Shown one piece after another: positions 1-7,356 of a DNA stretch of 48,094 nucleotides; the stretch's first letter is position 1, and the number at the start of each line of letters is the position of its first letter. This DNA comes from a virus. The position numbers were made by a program, and so were the translations under genes. The notes under the pieces are model-generated. The model had not been told where the DNA came from and did no database searches. It saw nothing but the letters and a program-made list of their open reading frames with translations. The stretch is taken from IMG/VR virus record IMGVR_UViG_3300037246_000566, positions 1-48,094 of that record; one strand, 5' to 3'.

Positions 1-66
1 ATCGAGCTGAAGGGCATGTATGTCTACATTCAGGATTATGACGCTGATGGGACTAAGCTCGACTAA
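1..66 (+). CDS. C-terminal end of an unidentified protein (cut by window edge)
   Basis: Frame 1 is open from the first base to a TAA at 64-66 and ends in YDADGTKLD. Only 21 residues are visible, so no family can be assigned. It is followed by a short A-rich gap with the first copy of the 13-base motif, which fits the last gene of an upstream plus-strand unit. Confidence 0.6.
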   Translation: MELKGMYVYIQDYDADGTKLD

Positions 67-76
67 ACAAAGAAAC

Positions 77-89
77 AAAAGGCATAGTT
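77..89 (+). promoter_or_regulatory. Conserved intergenic motif AAAAGGCATAGTT, copy 1
   Basis: Exact 13-base match to four other intergenic sites (6360, 11448, 25044 and minus 45243). It follows an A-rich run (TAAACAAAGAAAC) and lies 16 bases before the ATG at 106, just upstream of the AGAGGAGG ribosome site. Identical sequence, orientation and placement suggest a phage promoter or transcript-start element. No consistent -35 box is visible at 17 bases, so a standard sigma-70 promoter is not shown. Confidence 0.55.
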
Positions 90-105
90 AAAGAGGAGGC
101 TAATC

Positions 106-297
106 ATGGGTGGAAGTATTATGAGAGGCAATGACTTTCGACACAATGAAGAGCTTAAGGTGCGGGAAGCTGTTCTTGCTGATCTGTGGGCGCGGACCTC
201 AGAGCTTGAAACACTGCTTAGGAATTGCGAGAACAAGATGACAGATATTTTACAACGCATCGCGTTCATGGAGAAGCACGAACGTAGGGGAGAGTAG
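106..297 (+). CDS. Small charged hypothetical protein
   Basis: 63 aa, strong ribosome site AGAGGAGG ending about 8 bases before the ATG. A second ATG at 121 is possible but is worse placed. Residues about 15-58 are rich in E, L, R and K with helical spacing, suggesting a short coiled coil. No recognised family. The stop is directly followed by the ATG of the next gene, so the two are probably co-translated from a message beginning near the motif at 77. Confidence 0.7.
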   Translation: MGGSIMRGNDFRHNEELKVREAVLADLWARTSELETLLRNCENKMTDILQRIAFMEKHERRGE

Positions 298-930
298 ATG
301 ATTCAGCGTGTACGCATTGATGACACTCTATGGTGCTCTACCGGCATGGAGGGGCAGGAGCACCGTAAGTTTGTCAAGTACGTCAAATGGTGTTACGATG
401 CTGGCGTTGAGTGCCATCCGAATGTGCTGTGCCAGGAGTTGGAGAAGTTCCCAGAGACGTTGGACTTCCTTAAAAATGAGCTGACCGAGGGGCGCATCTC
501 TTTAGATCTGCACGGCTGGACGCACGGACCCTATCAAGATCTACCTGTGGCTGAGATCGAGGAGCACCTTGATAAAGCTCTGGATTGGTTTGCGATCAAT
601 CTAGCCTGGGTGCCTCTAAGATGGGTCACGCCTCACGGCTCTGATTCTCCCGCAATGCGGGATGCCGCTGCTAAATATGGCCTACCCATCGAGACGTGCG
701 AGGATCCGGTGATCGACCAGAAGGTCGCAAGTAGATTAATCAGGGAGTCGAGGAGCATTGACTTCTTGGACGGAAAGGTTATCATGAGTCATTGGTGGGA
801 GCGTGGGCTTGCGCTGTACCGGGTGACTCAGTGTCTCAAGCACGGAGGCTTGGACGAGGCAATCGAAGAAAACAAACACACTATGGACGTGAAGTCATAT
901 AATAAGTGCTGGAACGGTTGGATGAGCTGA
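298..930 (+). CDS. Polysaccharide deacetylase-like (NodB fold) protein
   Basis: 210 aa. It reads like the NodB homology domain of carbohydrate esterase family 4: an early R-I-D-D-T segment in place of the TFDDG motif, then HGWTHGPY (the H-x3-H metal pair of motif 2), then RWVTPHGS resembling the R-x-P-x-G motif 3. Such enzymes remove N- or O-acetyl groups from sugar polymers such as peptidoglycan or capsule. No signal peptide is visible, so it would act in the cytoplasm or be carried otherwise. It abuts the preceding gene without a gap. The motif 1 and 3 deviations make activity uncertain. Confidence 0.55.
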   Translation: MIQRVRIDDTLWCSTGMEGQEHRKFVKYVKWCYDAGVECHPNVLCQELEKFPETLDFLKNELTEGRISLDLHGWTHGPYQDLPVAEIEEHLDKALDWFAINLAWVPLRWVTPHGSDSPAMRDAAAKYGLPIETCEDPVIDQKVASRLIRESRSIDFLDGKVIMSHWWERGLALYRVTQCLKHGGLDEAIEENKHTMDVKSYNKCWNGWMS

Positions 931-1022
931 AGGACTGCAAGTCTGAGCGCCAGGGTGCGCTTTGGTTTAGTCAACTAGGTCCGGGACTGACTATCTTTAG
1001 GGCTGGTGACTTGCAGTTCCTT
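931..1022 (+). ncRNA. Possible structured RNA or leader upstream of the RNA ligase gene
   Basis: In this 115-base gap, ACTGCAAGTC (934-943) is the exact reverse complement of GACTTGCAGT (1008-1017). The stem can extend through AAGG/CCTT with one bulged T at 1018, about 14 pairs in all. Inside lie AGCGC/GCGCT (946-950 with 957-961, six-base loop) and TAGTCA/TGACTA (968-973 with 988-993). The layout is a three-way junction. It does not show tRNA anticodon or T arms and has no U-run, so neither tRNA nor intrinsic terminator fits. Function unknown; a leader for the ligase mRNA or a separate small RNA are both possible. Confidence 0.4.
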
Positions 1023-1045
1023 GCTTTTGATAGGGGGATAATTGA

Positions 1046-1999
1046 ATGGCTAAGTTCAGGAAGTATGACCATGTGGAGCGCATTGGTCACGATCAGGTGC
1101 AGGGCATCGAGATTGGACTAGTGCATGTGTTCCCTAAGCTTGATGGGACTAATGCCTCAGTGTGGTTGGAAGACGGGGAGGTGTGCGCAGGCTCTCGTTC
1201 TAAGAAGCTTGGTGAGGGTCAAGACAATGCCGGTTTTTGGAATTGGACACAGTATCATCACGATAAATTGTTCAATTTGTTGATGGAGACGGTTGGTCCG
1301 GACGGCAGACTATACGGTGAGTGGCTCGTGCCTCACACACTCAAGACGTATCGTGAGGATACGTGGCGGCGTTTTTGGATCTTCGATGCACATATTGATG
1401 AGTATGGCTATCTTCCTCATGACGACTGGGCTTCGATGGTGTCGAAACATGGGTATGATGTAATCGAGCCGCTGTGTACCATTGAGAACCCCTCGGAGGA
1501 TCAACTGCATCAGAAGGTGGCTTACAATACCTACCTCATCGCAGATAATTCTGGAATTGGTGAGGGCATCGTTCTCAAGAACTATGGCTGGAAGAACGGA
1601 TACGGAGGCCAGCCCTGGGCAAAGATAGTTCGAACTGAGTTCAAAGAGGATAATCAAAAGGCGTTCGGCACTCCGGAGCTTGCGGGGGCGTTTCAGGTGG
1701 AAGCTGCTATCGCCGAGGAGTACGTGACTCCTACGCTGGTTGGGAAGTGCCGGGCTAAGATCTTGGTGGATATCGCGAATGAGAACCAGCTCGTGATCGG
1801 CCCAGAAATGCTCCGGGCTTTGGAGGAGACGCATAGGGGTAAAATTATTCCCCGCCTCCTTCAGACAGTTTTTACGGATGTGGTGCAAGAAGAAATCTAC
1901 GGGGCGATTAAGAAGTACAAGGACCCCACGATTGACTTCAAGAAATTGCGGCAGCACTGCATTCGATTCACTAAAAAGCATGCGGAGGATTTGTTTTAA
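1046..1999 (+). CDS. RNA ligase, T4 Rnl2-like nucleotidyltransferase
   Basis: 317 aa. Nucleotidyltransferase motifs are in order: motif I PKLDGTNASV with the adenylated Lys at residue 31; GSRSKKL just after; motif III LYGEWL; motif IV EGIVLKNYG; motif V W-A-K-I-V-R. The K-x-D-G-T-N form and length are typical of Rnl2-type RNA ligases, which seal nicks in RNA using ATP, often to repair cleaved tRNA or mRNA during host defence. The remaining C-terminal ~110 residues fit the helical tail of Rnl2. The AGGGGGAT ribosome site (1032-1039) supports this start. A structured intergenic region lies directly upstream. Confidence 0.85.
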   Translation: MAKFRKYDHVERIGHDQVQGIEIGLVHVFPKLDGTNASVWLEDGEVCAGSRSKKLGEGQDNAGFWNWTQYHHDKLFNLLMETVGPDGRLYGEWLVPHTLKTYREDTWRRFWIFDAHIDEYGYLPHDDWASMVSKHGYDVIEPLCTIENPSEDQLHQKVAYNTYLIADNSGIGEGIVLKNYGWKNGYGGQPWAKIVRTEFKEDNQKAFGTPELAGAFQVEAAIAEEYVTPTLVGKCRAKILVDIANENQLVIGPEMLRALEETHRGKIIPRLLQTVFTDVVQEEIYGAIKKYKDPTIDFKKLRQHCIRFTKKHAEDLF

Positions 2000-2184
2000 T
2001 GAGGTTCAGAATCAATCTTTGTACCCAGGACCCTCGTGAGTGGCACAGGTGGTTTGCATGGCACCTCGTCTTCTTGGAGAACAGAGATCAACTTGCCTGG
2101 TTCGAAGATGTGTTCCGTATGTCACAATCAACGATGGTTGGGGCTTTCTGGAAGTACATGGCTGTGGAGGACTATAAAGAGTGA
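1999..2184 (+). CDS. Hypothetical protein rich in tryptophan and phenylalanine
   Basis: 61 aa, starting in a TAATG overlap with the ligase stop and ending inside the GTGA start of the helicase gene. It contains many aromatic residues (WHRWFAWHLVF) but no continuous membrane-length hydrophobic run. No family recognised. Tight coupling on both sides supports that it is translated. Confidence 0.6.
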   Translation: MRFRINLCTQDPREWHRWFAWHLVFLENRDQLAWFEDVFRMSQSTMVGAFWKYMAVEDYKE

Positions 2185-3629
2185 AGAAGTTCGATGAGTC
2201 TCAATTCATCATTGCGCTAACTGAGCGTGATGATGACGCGAGATCCTTCTCGCAAGTGTTCAATCCACAATGGCTCCGAGAAAAGACACTCGTACCCATT
2301 CTTGAATCTCTCTACGAGTTTCGTAAAGAGTACAGAATAAATCCGTCTCTATCTGCACTCCACGAGTTCATGGAGTCAAAAGATGAGGACATGTACAAGA
2401 AACGCTGGCAGTCTACGCTGGCCGGACTTGAGCTGTACCCGAATGACAGCGCCAAACAAGTTCTAGCTACGACCAAGGCAAGGGAAGCGGGCAGCGCGCT
2501 TGCGCTCGACGCGCTAGTCCACTCACAAGCTTTTCAAAGTGCTCTCGCAGAAGGTGAGGGAGACGCCCTTATCAAGATGACGAGACATTACATTAGTCAA
2601 TGGAATGACTCTGAGGATGGCGAAGGCGTTTTCAATATCCGAGAGGCGTTCGATAAGTTGATTGATGATAATGCGTGGAGCGGCAGACCCGACCGTATCG
2701 CCAGCGGCATCCTTCCCCTGGATGACTGGACGAACGGCGGGCTGCGTCCACGGCAGTTAGGAATCATAATGGCGCCCACTGGAGGGGGCAAGTCGGCCGT
2801 ACTGGCGAATATAGCACATAACATGGCAAGTATCGAGCAATTGCCGGTGCTGTTCATTACAAATGAACTGTCTGTCAATGAGCAATCGGAACGATTCTTA
2901 GTACGCATGCAAAAGCCCGATGAGCTGTCGGACGGAACCTTGAGGTACCGCACGCTACAAGAGGTTCAAGATGACCCGAGCGTGGCGTACAAGGGGCTAG
3001 GTAGGCGCTGGGCGGTGGGTCTAGAGAAGCGACTGTATATAGCAAGTGTAGATCTCGGCCAGACCGCTAATGATATTGAGGAGTTGATTAAAAGGCTTCG
3101 GGTCGAGGAGGGCTTCAAACCCGCAGCGATTATCATTGACTACATTGAACGCATGGCCCCCTCCAGTAAGGTCAGTCGTGAAAAAGAGTGGATCTGGATC
3201 GGAGAGATTGCAATGGAATTGGTCAGGCTTGCCAAGCGAACAAACGCTTTGGTGTGGTCGGCAACGCAGACTAATCGTATTGGCCTAAGCAAAGGGGTCG
3301 AGCTGGATATGACAATGGGTCAGGGGAGTATTCGACACTTTCAAGAGGCAGCCTTCGTCGGCGCAGCCCAGAAATGTGTAGTACCCTTGACGACAGAGGG
3401 TGAGCAAGACGTGAAGTGCATTATGTTCAGTGAGCTGAAGCAGCGTCATAATGCCTTCGAAGGCCGAAGCAGCCTGATGAAACATGATCTATCGAGGATG
3501 TATATCTCCAAAGAGGAGGTATTCGTCCCTCAAGATTCGGAAGAGGATGTAAAAGATGATAACACTGGACGCACTAGTCCTGCTGATTCTGGGATTATTT
3601 CTCCTTGGGCTTCGAAGACTGGTAGTTGA
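2181..3629 (+). CDS. Replicative DNA helicase, DnaB/RecA-fold family
   Basis: 482 aa from a GTG start overlapping the previous stop. Walker A is APTGGGKS (residues 198-205), a NELS motif follows the P-loop as in DnaB, Walker B ends at Asp320 (AAIIIDYIERM), and SATQTNR matches the DnaB Q-containing motif 3. An N-terminal helical region of about 150 residues precedes the ATPase core. It should unwind DNA at the fork and work with the separate primase at 5417-6349. It resembles the helicase half of a T7 gp4-type or T4 gp41-type enzyme. The last ~45 residues are polar and probably disordered. Confidence 0.88.
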   Translation: MKKFDESQFIIALTERDDDARSFSQVFNPQWLREKTLVPILESLYEFRKEYRINPSLSALHEFMESKDEDMYKKRWQSTLAGLELYPNDSAKQVLATTKAREAGSALALDALVHSQAFQSALAEGEGDALIKMTRHYISQWNDSEDGEGVFNIREAFDKLIDDNAWSGRPDRIASGILPLDDWTNGGLRPRQLGIIMAPTGGGKSAVLANIAHNMASIEQLPVLFITNELSVNEQSERFLVRMQKPDELSDGTLRYRTLQEVQDDPSVAYKGLGRRWAVGLEKRLYIASVDLGQTANDIEELIKRLRVEEGFKPAAIIIDYIERMAPSSKVSREKEWIWIGEIAMELVRLAKRTNALVWSATQTNRIGLSKGVELDMTMGQGSIRHFQEAAFVGAAQKCVVPLTTEGEQDVKCIMFSELKQRHNAFEGRSSLMKHDLSRMYISKEEVFVPQDSEEDVKDDNTGRTSPADSGIISPWASKTGS

Positions 3630-3662
3630 GTTAGGTAGGTTAATATTTCGTGGGAGATGGCA

Positions 3663-4190
3663 ATGAAACCCGTACAATCATACGTGATCAGCGATCTGCA
3701 TTTTGGGCATAGAAAGATCGCCCAATTCCGCAATCAGTTTGATTCGATGGAGCAGCACGAGGAGCACATCTCCGATCTGTGGCAGGATACCGTCAAGAAG
3801 GAGCACGATAAAGTTTGGGTGCTGGGCGACGCTGCTTTTACAAAAGAGGGTCTTTCCAAGATCGCTCTCCTGCGGGGCCGTAAGTTCCTCGTTCGAGGCA
3901 ACCACGATACCCTGTCTACTTATGAGTATTCCCTGGTATTCGAGGAGATCTATGGTCTCTTCATGTACAAGCGGCATAAGCTCATTCGAGCGTGGCTGAG
4001 TCACGCACCGATCCACCCGGCTGAGCTGCGTGGGGGTATCAACATCCACGGTCACGTCCATAACGATACGATTGTCGAGACGGGAGCCCCTGGCCGACAT
4101 GATAGTCGGTACGTCAACGCTAGCCCCGAGAACCTGGGGTATGCGCCGACGCTACTGCACCCACTTATTCCGAGGAGAGAGAAATCATGA
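3663..4190 (+). CDS. Calcineurin-like metallophosphoesterase
   Basis: 175 aa from the ATG at 3663, which has GGGAG six bases upstream; the ATG at 3657 would place the ribosome site directly against the codon. The metal-binding motifs are complete: SDLHFGH, LGDAAF, RGNHD, SHAP and HGHVH. These small phage phosphoesterases hydrolyse phosphomono- or diesters; the true substrate is unknown. It lies between the helicase and a sugar-nucleotide dehydrogenase and ends in an ATGA overlap with the latter. Confidence 0.85.
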   Translation: MKPVQSYVISDLHFGHRKIAQFRNQFDSMEQHEEHISDLWQDTVKKEHDKVWVLGDAAFTKEGLSKIALLRGRKFLVRGNHDTLSTYEYSLVFEEIYGLFMYKRHKLIRAWLSHAPIHPAELRGGINIHGHVHNDTIVETGAPGRHDSRYVNASPENLGYAPTLLHPLIPRREKS

Positions 4191-5047
4191 ACTCACTCCC
4201 CTCTGTTGGCATCATTGGCTGCGGTTTCGTGGGTACCGCGGTGCTTGATGGATTTAAGTACGTGACTGACGTGGTTACCTATGATAAGTTCAAACCGGGT
4301 AATAGTGATGCCGACTTCAACGCTGCGGCCCAGCAGGATGTGATCTTCGTTTGCGTGCCGACGCCGGCAGACAAACTTACAGGTGCTTGCGACACCTCAA
4401 TTGTAGAAGAAGTGTTGAGCCGAATCAATAATCGTGCGGCTGAGCTTGAGCTAATTGGAAGGCGACCGGTGATCATCAAGAGCACGATCCCCCATAACTT
4501 TTGCCGACAGTTTCAGGACTTCTGCCTGAAGTTGGTGATTATCCATTCACCCGAGTTTCTTACTGAGCGCCGAGCATCCCATGACTTCGCCACTCAGACC
4601 CGCGTGATCCTGGGCACTAGCGGGCTTCAGGAGGAGGAGATTACTGCAATTGCCCTGAAGAAGGTGATCGCTCTTTTTAAGGGGACATTCGGTGAGAAGT
4701 TTCCCGTGTTGAAAGTTTCATGGGAAGAGGCTGGTCTGTTGAAGTACGCCCTGAACTGCTTCCTCGCTACGAAGATTTCGTTCATGAACGAGCTAACGGA
4801 GATTTGTGAGGCGAGCGGAGTTGAGGCAAAGACCGTAATTGATCTGATGAAGGGTGATGGCCGCATTTCCGTGCATCACATGGAGGTACCTGGGCCGGAT
4901 GGGCAATTTGGATTTGGGGGAGCCTGCTTCCCGAAGGATTGCGAGGCTCTCATATCCATTGCACTTCAGCTAGGCGTTGAGCCTAAGGTGCTGATCGCTG
5001 CTGTTGAGAAGAATCACCAAGTGAGGGACAAGCCGGTGAAGCCGTGA
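4187..5047 (+). CDS. UDP-glucose/GDP-mannose dehydrogenase-like protein, shortened
   Basis: 286 aa. N-terminal Rossmann motif GCGFVG (residues ~11-16), VPTP, KSTIP, PEFLTE, the central helix EAGLLKYALNCFLATK and the catalytic loop FGGACFPKD with Cys247 and Lys250. These are signatures of four-electron UDP-sugar 6-dehydrogenases that turn UDP-glucose into UDP-glucuronate. Bacterial homologues are usually 390-450 aa; this one stops soon after the catalytic domain, so the C-terminal UDP-binding domain is missing. The stop overlaps the next GTG, so the truncation looks native rather than a frameshift. Substrate may differ from the canonical enzyme. Confidence 0.82.
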   Translation: MNSLPSVGIIGCGFVGTAVLDGFKYVTDVVTYDKFKPGNSDADFNAAAQQDVIFVCVPTPADKLTGACDTSIVEEVLSRINNRAAELELIGRRPVIIKSTIPHNFCRQFQDFCLKLVIIHSPEFLTERRASHDFATQTRVILGTSGLQEEEITAIALKKVIALFKGTFGEKFPVLKVSWEEAGLLKYALNCFLATKISFMNELTEICEASGVEAKTVIDLMKGDGRISVHHMEVPGPDGQFGFGGACFPKDCEALISIALQLGVEPKVLIAAVEKNHQVRDKPVKP

Positions 5048-5445
5048 TCGATCCCGTTATTCTAGTCAACGTATGTTCGGTGTTGGTGTTCGTCACTGGG
5101 TTTGCAAAGAATTGGTTTTTGGCGAAGGGTACCCTGAAACCCGTGTATGTCCTGAACATCATCATGGGAGCGGCCCTTTGTCTGGTAAACGTCGGCGTTG
5201 TAATGGAAGTTCCTAAGATGGCTGGTATCTTGAGCTTTATGATCTTGAATTTCTGGGTGTCCTTGATGGGATTCAAGGGACTTTGGAGACTAAGGCAGGA
5301 GCGGCAGAATTACCTGCAAAGCTGGGGGAACCCCCCTCCCGTTCCCTATCGGTGTCATTGGGACAGTGATCGAGTATATGTGTGCTTCTGCGCAACTGCA
5401 CCTTGTAAGGATTGGTATGAGCGAATTCTCACCGTCCGCCGTTAA
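5044..5445 (+). CDS. Hypothetical membrane protein
   Basis: 133 aa from a GTG start that overlaps the previous stop. Three hydrophobic segments (about residues 3-21, 37-55 and 60-77) are followed by a basic, cysteine-containing tail. No family recognised. Its last 29 bases overlap the likely primase start at 5417, which is longer than usual here, so the tail may be shorter than annotated or the primase may start later. Confidence 0.6.
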   Translation: MIDPVILVNVCSVLVFVTGFAKNWFLAKGTLKPVYVLNIIMGAALCLVNVGVVMEVPKMAGILSFMILNFWVSLMGFKGLWRLRQERQNYLQSWGNPPPVPYRCHWDSDRVYVCFCATAPCKDWYERILTVRR

Positions 5446-6349
5446 GCGCTGGTTCGGCCAGACGCTAGGCATAGACAGCACGCCCTCGTCTGGTGAGCTG
5501 CAAACGTATTGCCCGGAGTGCGGCTCCGATGTGTTCTACTTCAACTACTACAAGCAGGTAGGAGTTTGTCACAAGGCTCATTGCGCATTCACTCCGACGT
5601 TGTACGACTTGATCGAGCTGGTGGGATGGTCGCCCGATCAAACAGGCTTTTGGGAGGCGCCGGTCCTACCGCACGAAGAGGAGTCAATAGTAGAACTACC
5701 GGGCCGCCCAGTGCTGACAGTTTTAATGTCTGAGCTGATGACCTCCTATCCTCCCGCTGTGGAATACCTCCGAAGCCGAGATATCCCCGACGAGATTACT
5801 CTTAATTGGGGTATCACATGTGACGAGGAACGAATATACGTACCAATTAAGTCAGGCGGTGTGGTGCGCAATTACAACTCCCGTCTGCTACCGGGGCATC
5901 TGGGTCGTAAGTATTTGTACAAAAAGGGGGCGAAGACTGGGCTGTATATTTTAGGGTGGGAGGAGTGCGAGCTTTGGGAGAGGTTGAGTTTGATCGAGAA
6001 CACGTTTGTATCTCTAGCGTTCCGACAGGACCTAGCCTCGACCACCGTATTTGGATCCAACCTGTCCGACACCCAAGCTGACATGATCGCTAAATCTAAG
6101 GTCAAAGAGGTTGCTATTCTGTGGGATGAGGGGGCCGAGAAAAAGGCTGAGAAGGCGGTCAAGAAGCTTCATTCCCGCGGGGTAAAGGCTGCTTACTGGA
6201 TTATCCTCAGGCAACCGGATGATTACCCGCGGGAACTGCTTGCAGGGTGGACTGATGGGACGTTTGACGCGGCTCGTGAGGGGACTGATTACGTCGATCT
6301 TAGAGAGGAATGCGGCGATTATCTTAAGTCACGAGACAAGCACTTCTAA
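5417..6349 (+). CDS. DNA primase with zinc ribbon and Toprim domain
   Basis: 310 aa from ATG 5417. The N-terminus has a zinc-binding cluster YCPECG (C32, C35) with C51 and C56. The middle (YVPIKSGGVVRNYNSR) matches the region before Toprim in T7-type primases. The Toprim core is SLIENTFVSLAFRQD (catalytic Glu position) and ILWDEGAEKKAEKA (the D-x-D type motif, here D-E-G), then QPDDYP. It would synthesise RNA primers for lagging-strand replication with the helicase at 2181. A start 51 bases upstream at 5366 exists but has no ribosome site. Confidence 0.82.
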   Translation: MSEFSPSAVKRWFGQTLGIDSTPSSGELQTYCPECGSDVFYFNYYKQVGVCHKAHCAFTPTLYDLIELVGWSPDQTGFWEAPVLPHEEESIVELPGRPVLTVLMSELMTSYPPAVEYLRSRDIPDEITLNWGITCDEERIYVPIKSGGVVRNYNSRLLPGHLGRKYLYKKGAKTGLYILGWEECELWERLSLIENTFVSLAFRQDLASTTVFGSNLSDTQADMIAKSKVKEVAILWDEGAEKKAEKAVKKLHSRGVKAAYWIILRQPDDYPRELLAGWTDGTFDAAREGTDYVDLREECGDYLKSRDKHF

Positions 6350-6359
6350 ACAAAACAAC

Positions 6360-6372
6360 AAAAGGCATAGTT
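6360..6372 (+). promoter_or_regulatory. Conserved intergenic motif AAAAGGCATAGTT, copy 2
   Basis: Exact repeat of the motif at 77, preceded by the A-rich run TAAACAAAACAAC as in copy 1. It lies 13 bases before ATG 6386, with GAGGAGGAG between. Flanks of copies 1 and 2 are similar over about 30 bases, suggesting a shared promoter-plus-ribosome-site unit. Confidence 0.55.
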
Positions 6373-6385
6373 GAGGAGGAGAGAA

Positions 6386-6571
6386 ATGAAAGCCAAGACT
6401 AAAGAGCATAACATCAGGATCATCGAGTACCCGGATGGTGGGTGGGAGCTTGGATTCGTTCTCACATTGAAGGAAGATCGCAATAGTGGTGGGAGATTTT
6501 TCAGTTGGCGTAAGGGCAATCGTAAGAATGTGTTGCGCCTGTTGACTAAAGAGGCGAGGAGGGGGAAATGA
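6386..6571 (+). CDS. Small basic hypothetical protein
   Basis: 61 aa. The ATG at 6386 has AGGAGGAG at ideal distance; an upstream TTG at 6371 lies within that ribosome site and is unlikely. The protein is rich in Lys/Arg and has a W-E-L-G-F-V-L core, possibly a small beta protein. It heads a new translation unit after motif copy 2 and overlaps the MazG-like gene by four bases. Confidence 0.65.
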   Translation: MKAKTKEHNIRIIEYPDGGWELGFVLTLKEDRNSGGRFFSWRKGNRKNVLRLLTKEARRGK

Positions 6572-6906
6572 ATTTTGAAAAGTACGAGAGTATGGTGAGA
6601 GAGACCGCAGTCTACCGAAACAACGGCATTGGAGTTTTCGATATTTTCTATGCTGCGCTTGGTCTTGCGGGCGAGGCCGGTGAGGTCTCTAACAAGGTCA
6701 AGAAGATCTATCGTGACGATGCCGGGAAGCTTACCGAAAAGGCTCGAATGGCTATTGTGGGAGAGCTTGGCGGCGTAGCGTGGTACCTCACCGCGCTGGC
6801 AGAGGAGATTGGAGTCACGCTAGACGAGGTATTCCAATACAACTACGATCAAATTACCGACCGCCAGCGGCGCGGCGTGCTTCAGGGATCGGGAGATAAT
6901 CGATGA
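6568..6906 (+). CDS. MazG-like nucleotide pyrophosphohydrolase, altered metal site
   Basis: 112 aa, all-alpha MazG fold: LGLAGEAGEVSNKVKK supplies the first Glu pair, GELGGVAWYLTALA is the second helix, and the tail RQRRGVLQGSGDNR matches the common phage family ending. These enzymes cleave (d)NTPs to monophosphates plus pyrophosphate. In the second helix the family usually has E-L-G-D; here the metal-binding Asp is Gly. The change may abolish or redirect activity. Overlaps neighbours by ATGA on both sides. Confidence 0.82.
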   Translation: MNFEKYESMVRETAVYRNNGIGVFDIFYAALGLAGEAGEVSNKVKKIYRDDAGKLTEKARMAIVGELGGVAWYLTALAEEIGVTLDEVFQYNYDQITDRQRRGVLQGSGDNR

Positions 6907-7142
6907 TGTCCAAAGAAGACATAGGTATTGCGAGTTTTTTGGTCGGGATAGTTACAAGCTTGCTCGTCGTACTAATCGTATTGGGGACCTTCGACAACAG
7001 CAGCGTTTCACCGGCCGAAATTCAGAAGGCCATAGAACTGTGCGGAGATGCTGGTCTATACACAGTAACTCCGACTATCACGGATATTGGCGTAAGGTGT
7101 AACAACAATCTAAAAGGTTCGATCGCACACGAGGAGAGGTAA
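6903..7142 (+). CDS. Hypothetical single-pass membrane protein
   Basis: 79 aa, ATG at 6903 overlapping the previous stop; a second ATG follows at 6906. One strong hydrophobic segment covers about residues 8-29. The remainder is soluble with two cysteines (C47, C66). No signal-peptidase or lipobox signature is evident. Family unknown. Confidence 0.6.
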   Translation: MMSKEDIGIASFLVGIVTSLLVVLIVLGTFDNSSVSPAEIQKAIELCGDAGLYTVTPTITDIGVRCNNNLKGSIAHEER

Positions 7143-7144
7143 CA

Positions 7145-7336
7145 GTGCCCACATACGAGTACCTATGTAAGACCTGTCTACTTAAGTTCGAAGTGTCCCA
7201 GAAGATTACTGAGGATGCTCTGAAAGTTCACCTCATCGCCGAGACGGGTAATAAATGTGGCCCAGTGGAGAGGCTTCTATTTGCATCGCCCTCCTCTTGG
7301 AAGGGAGGGGCTCCAACCCCTAAAACTTACAACTAA
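7145..7336 (+). CDS. FmdB-like zinc ribbon protein
   Basis: 63 aa from GTG 7145. The opening PTYEYLCKTCLLKFEV closely follows the FmdB family pattern (PxYEYxCxxCGxxFE), and GPVERLLFASPSSWKGGAP matches its usual end. The first C-x2-C is intact, but the second knuckle is reduced to a lone Cys (NKCGP), so zinc binding may be altered. FmdB proteins are small putative regulators of unknown mechanism. Confidence 0.62.
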   Translation: MPTYEYLCKTCLLKFEVSQKITEDALKVHLIAETGNKCGPVERLLFASPSSWKGGAPTPKTYN

Positions 7337-7356
7337 CACGGAGCGATCGTTGCTTA

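Noticed and set aside
906-1121. A 71-codon plus-strand open frame across the gap before the RNA ligase
   Set aside because: No ribosome site, overlaps both neighbouring real genes, and crosses the inverted-repeat structure; a chance frame.
1310-1981. 223-codon minus-strand open frame
   Set aside because: Antisense to the RNA ligase with all catalytic motifs in the plus frame.
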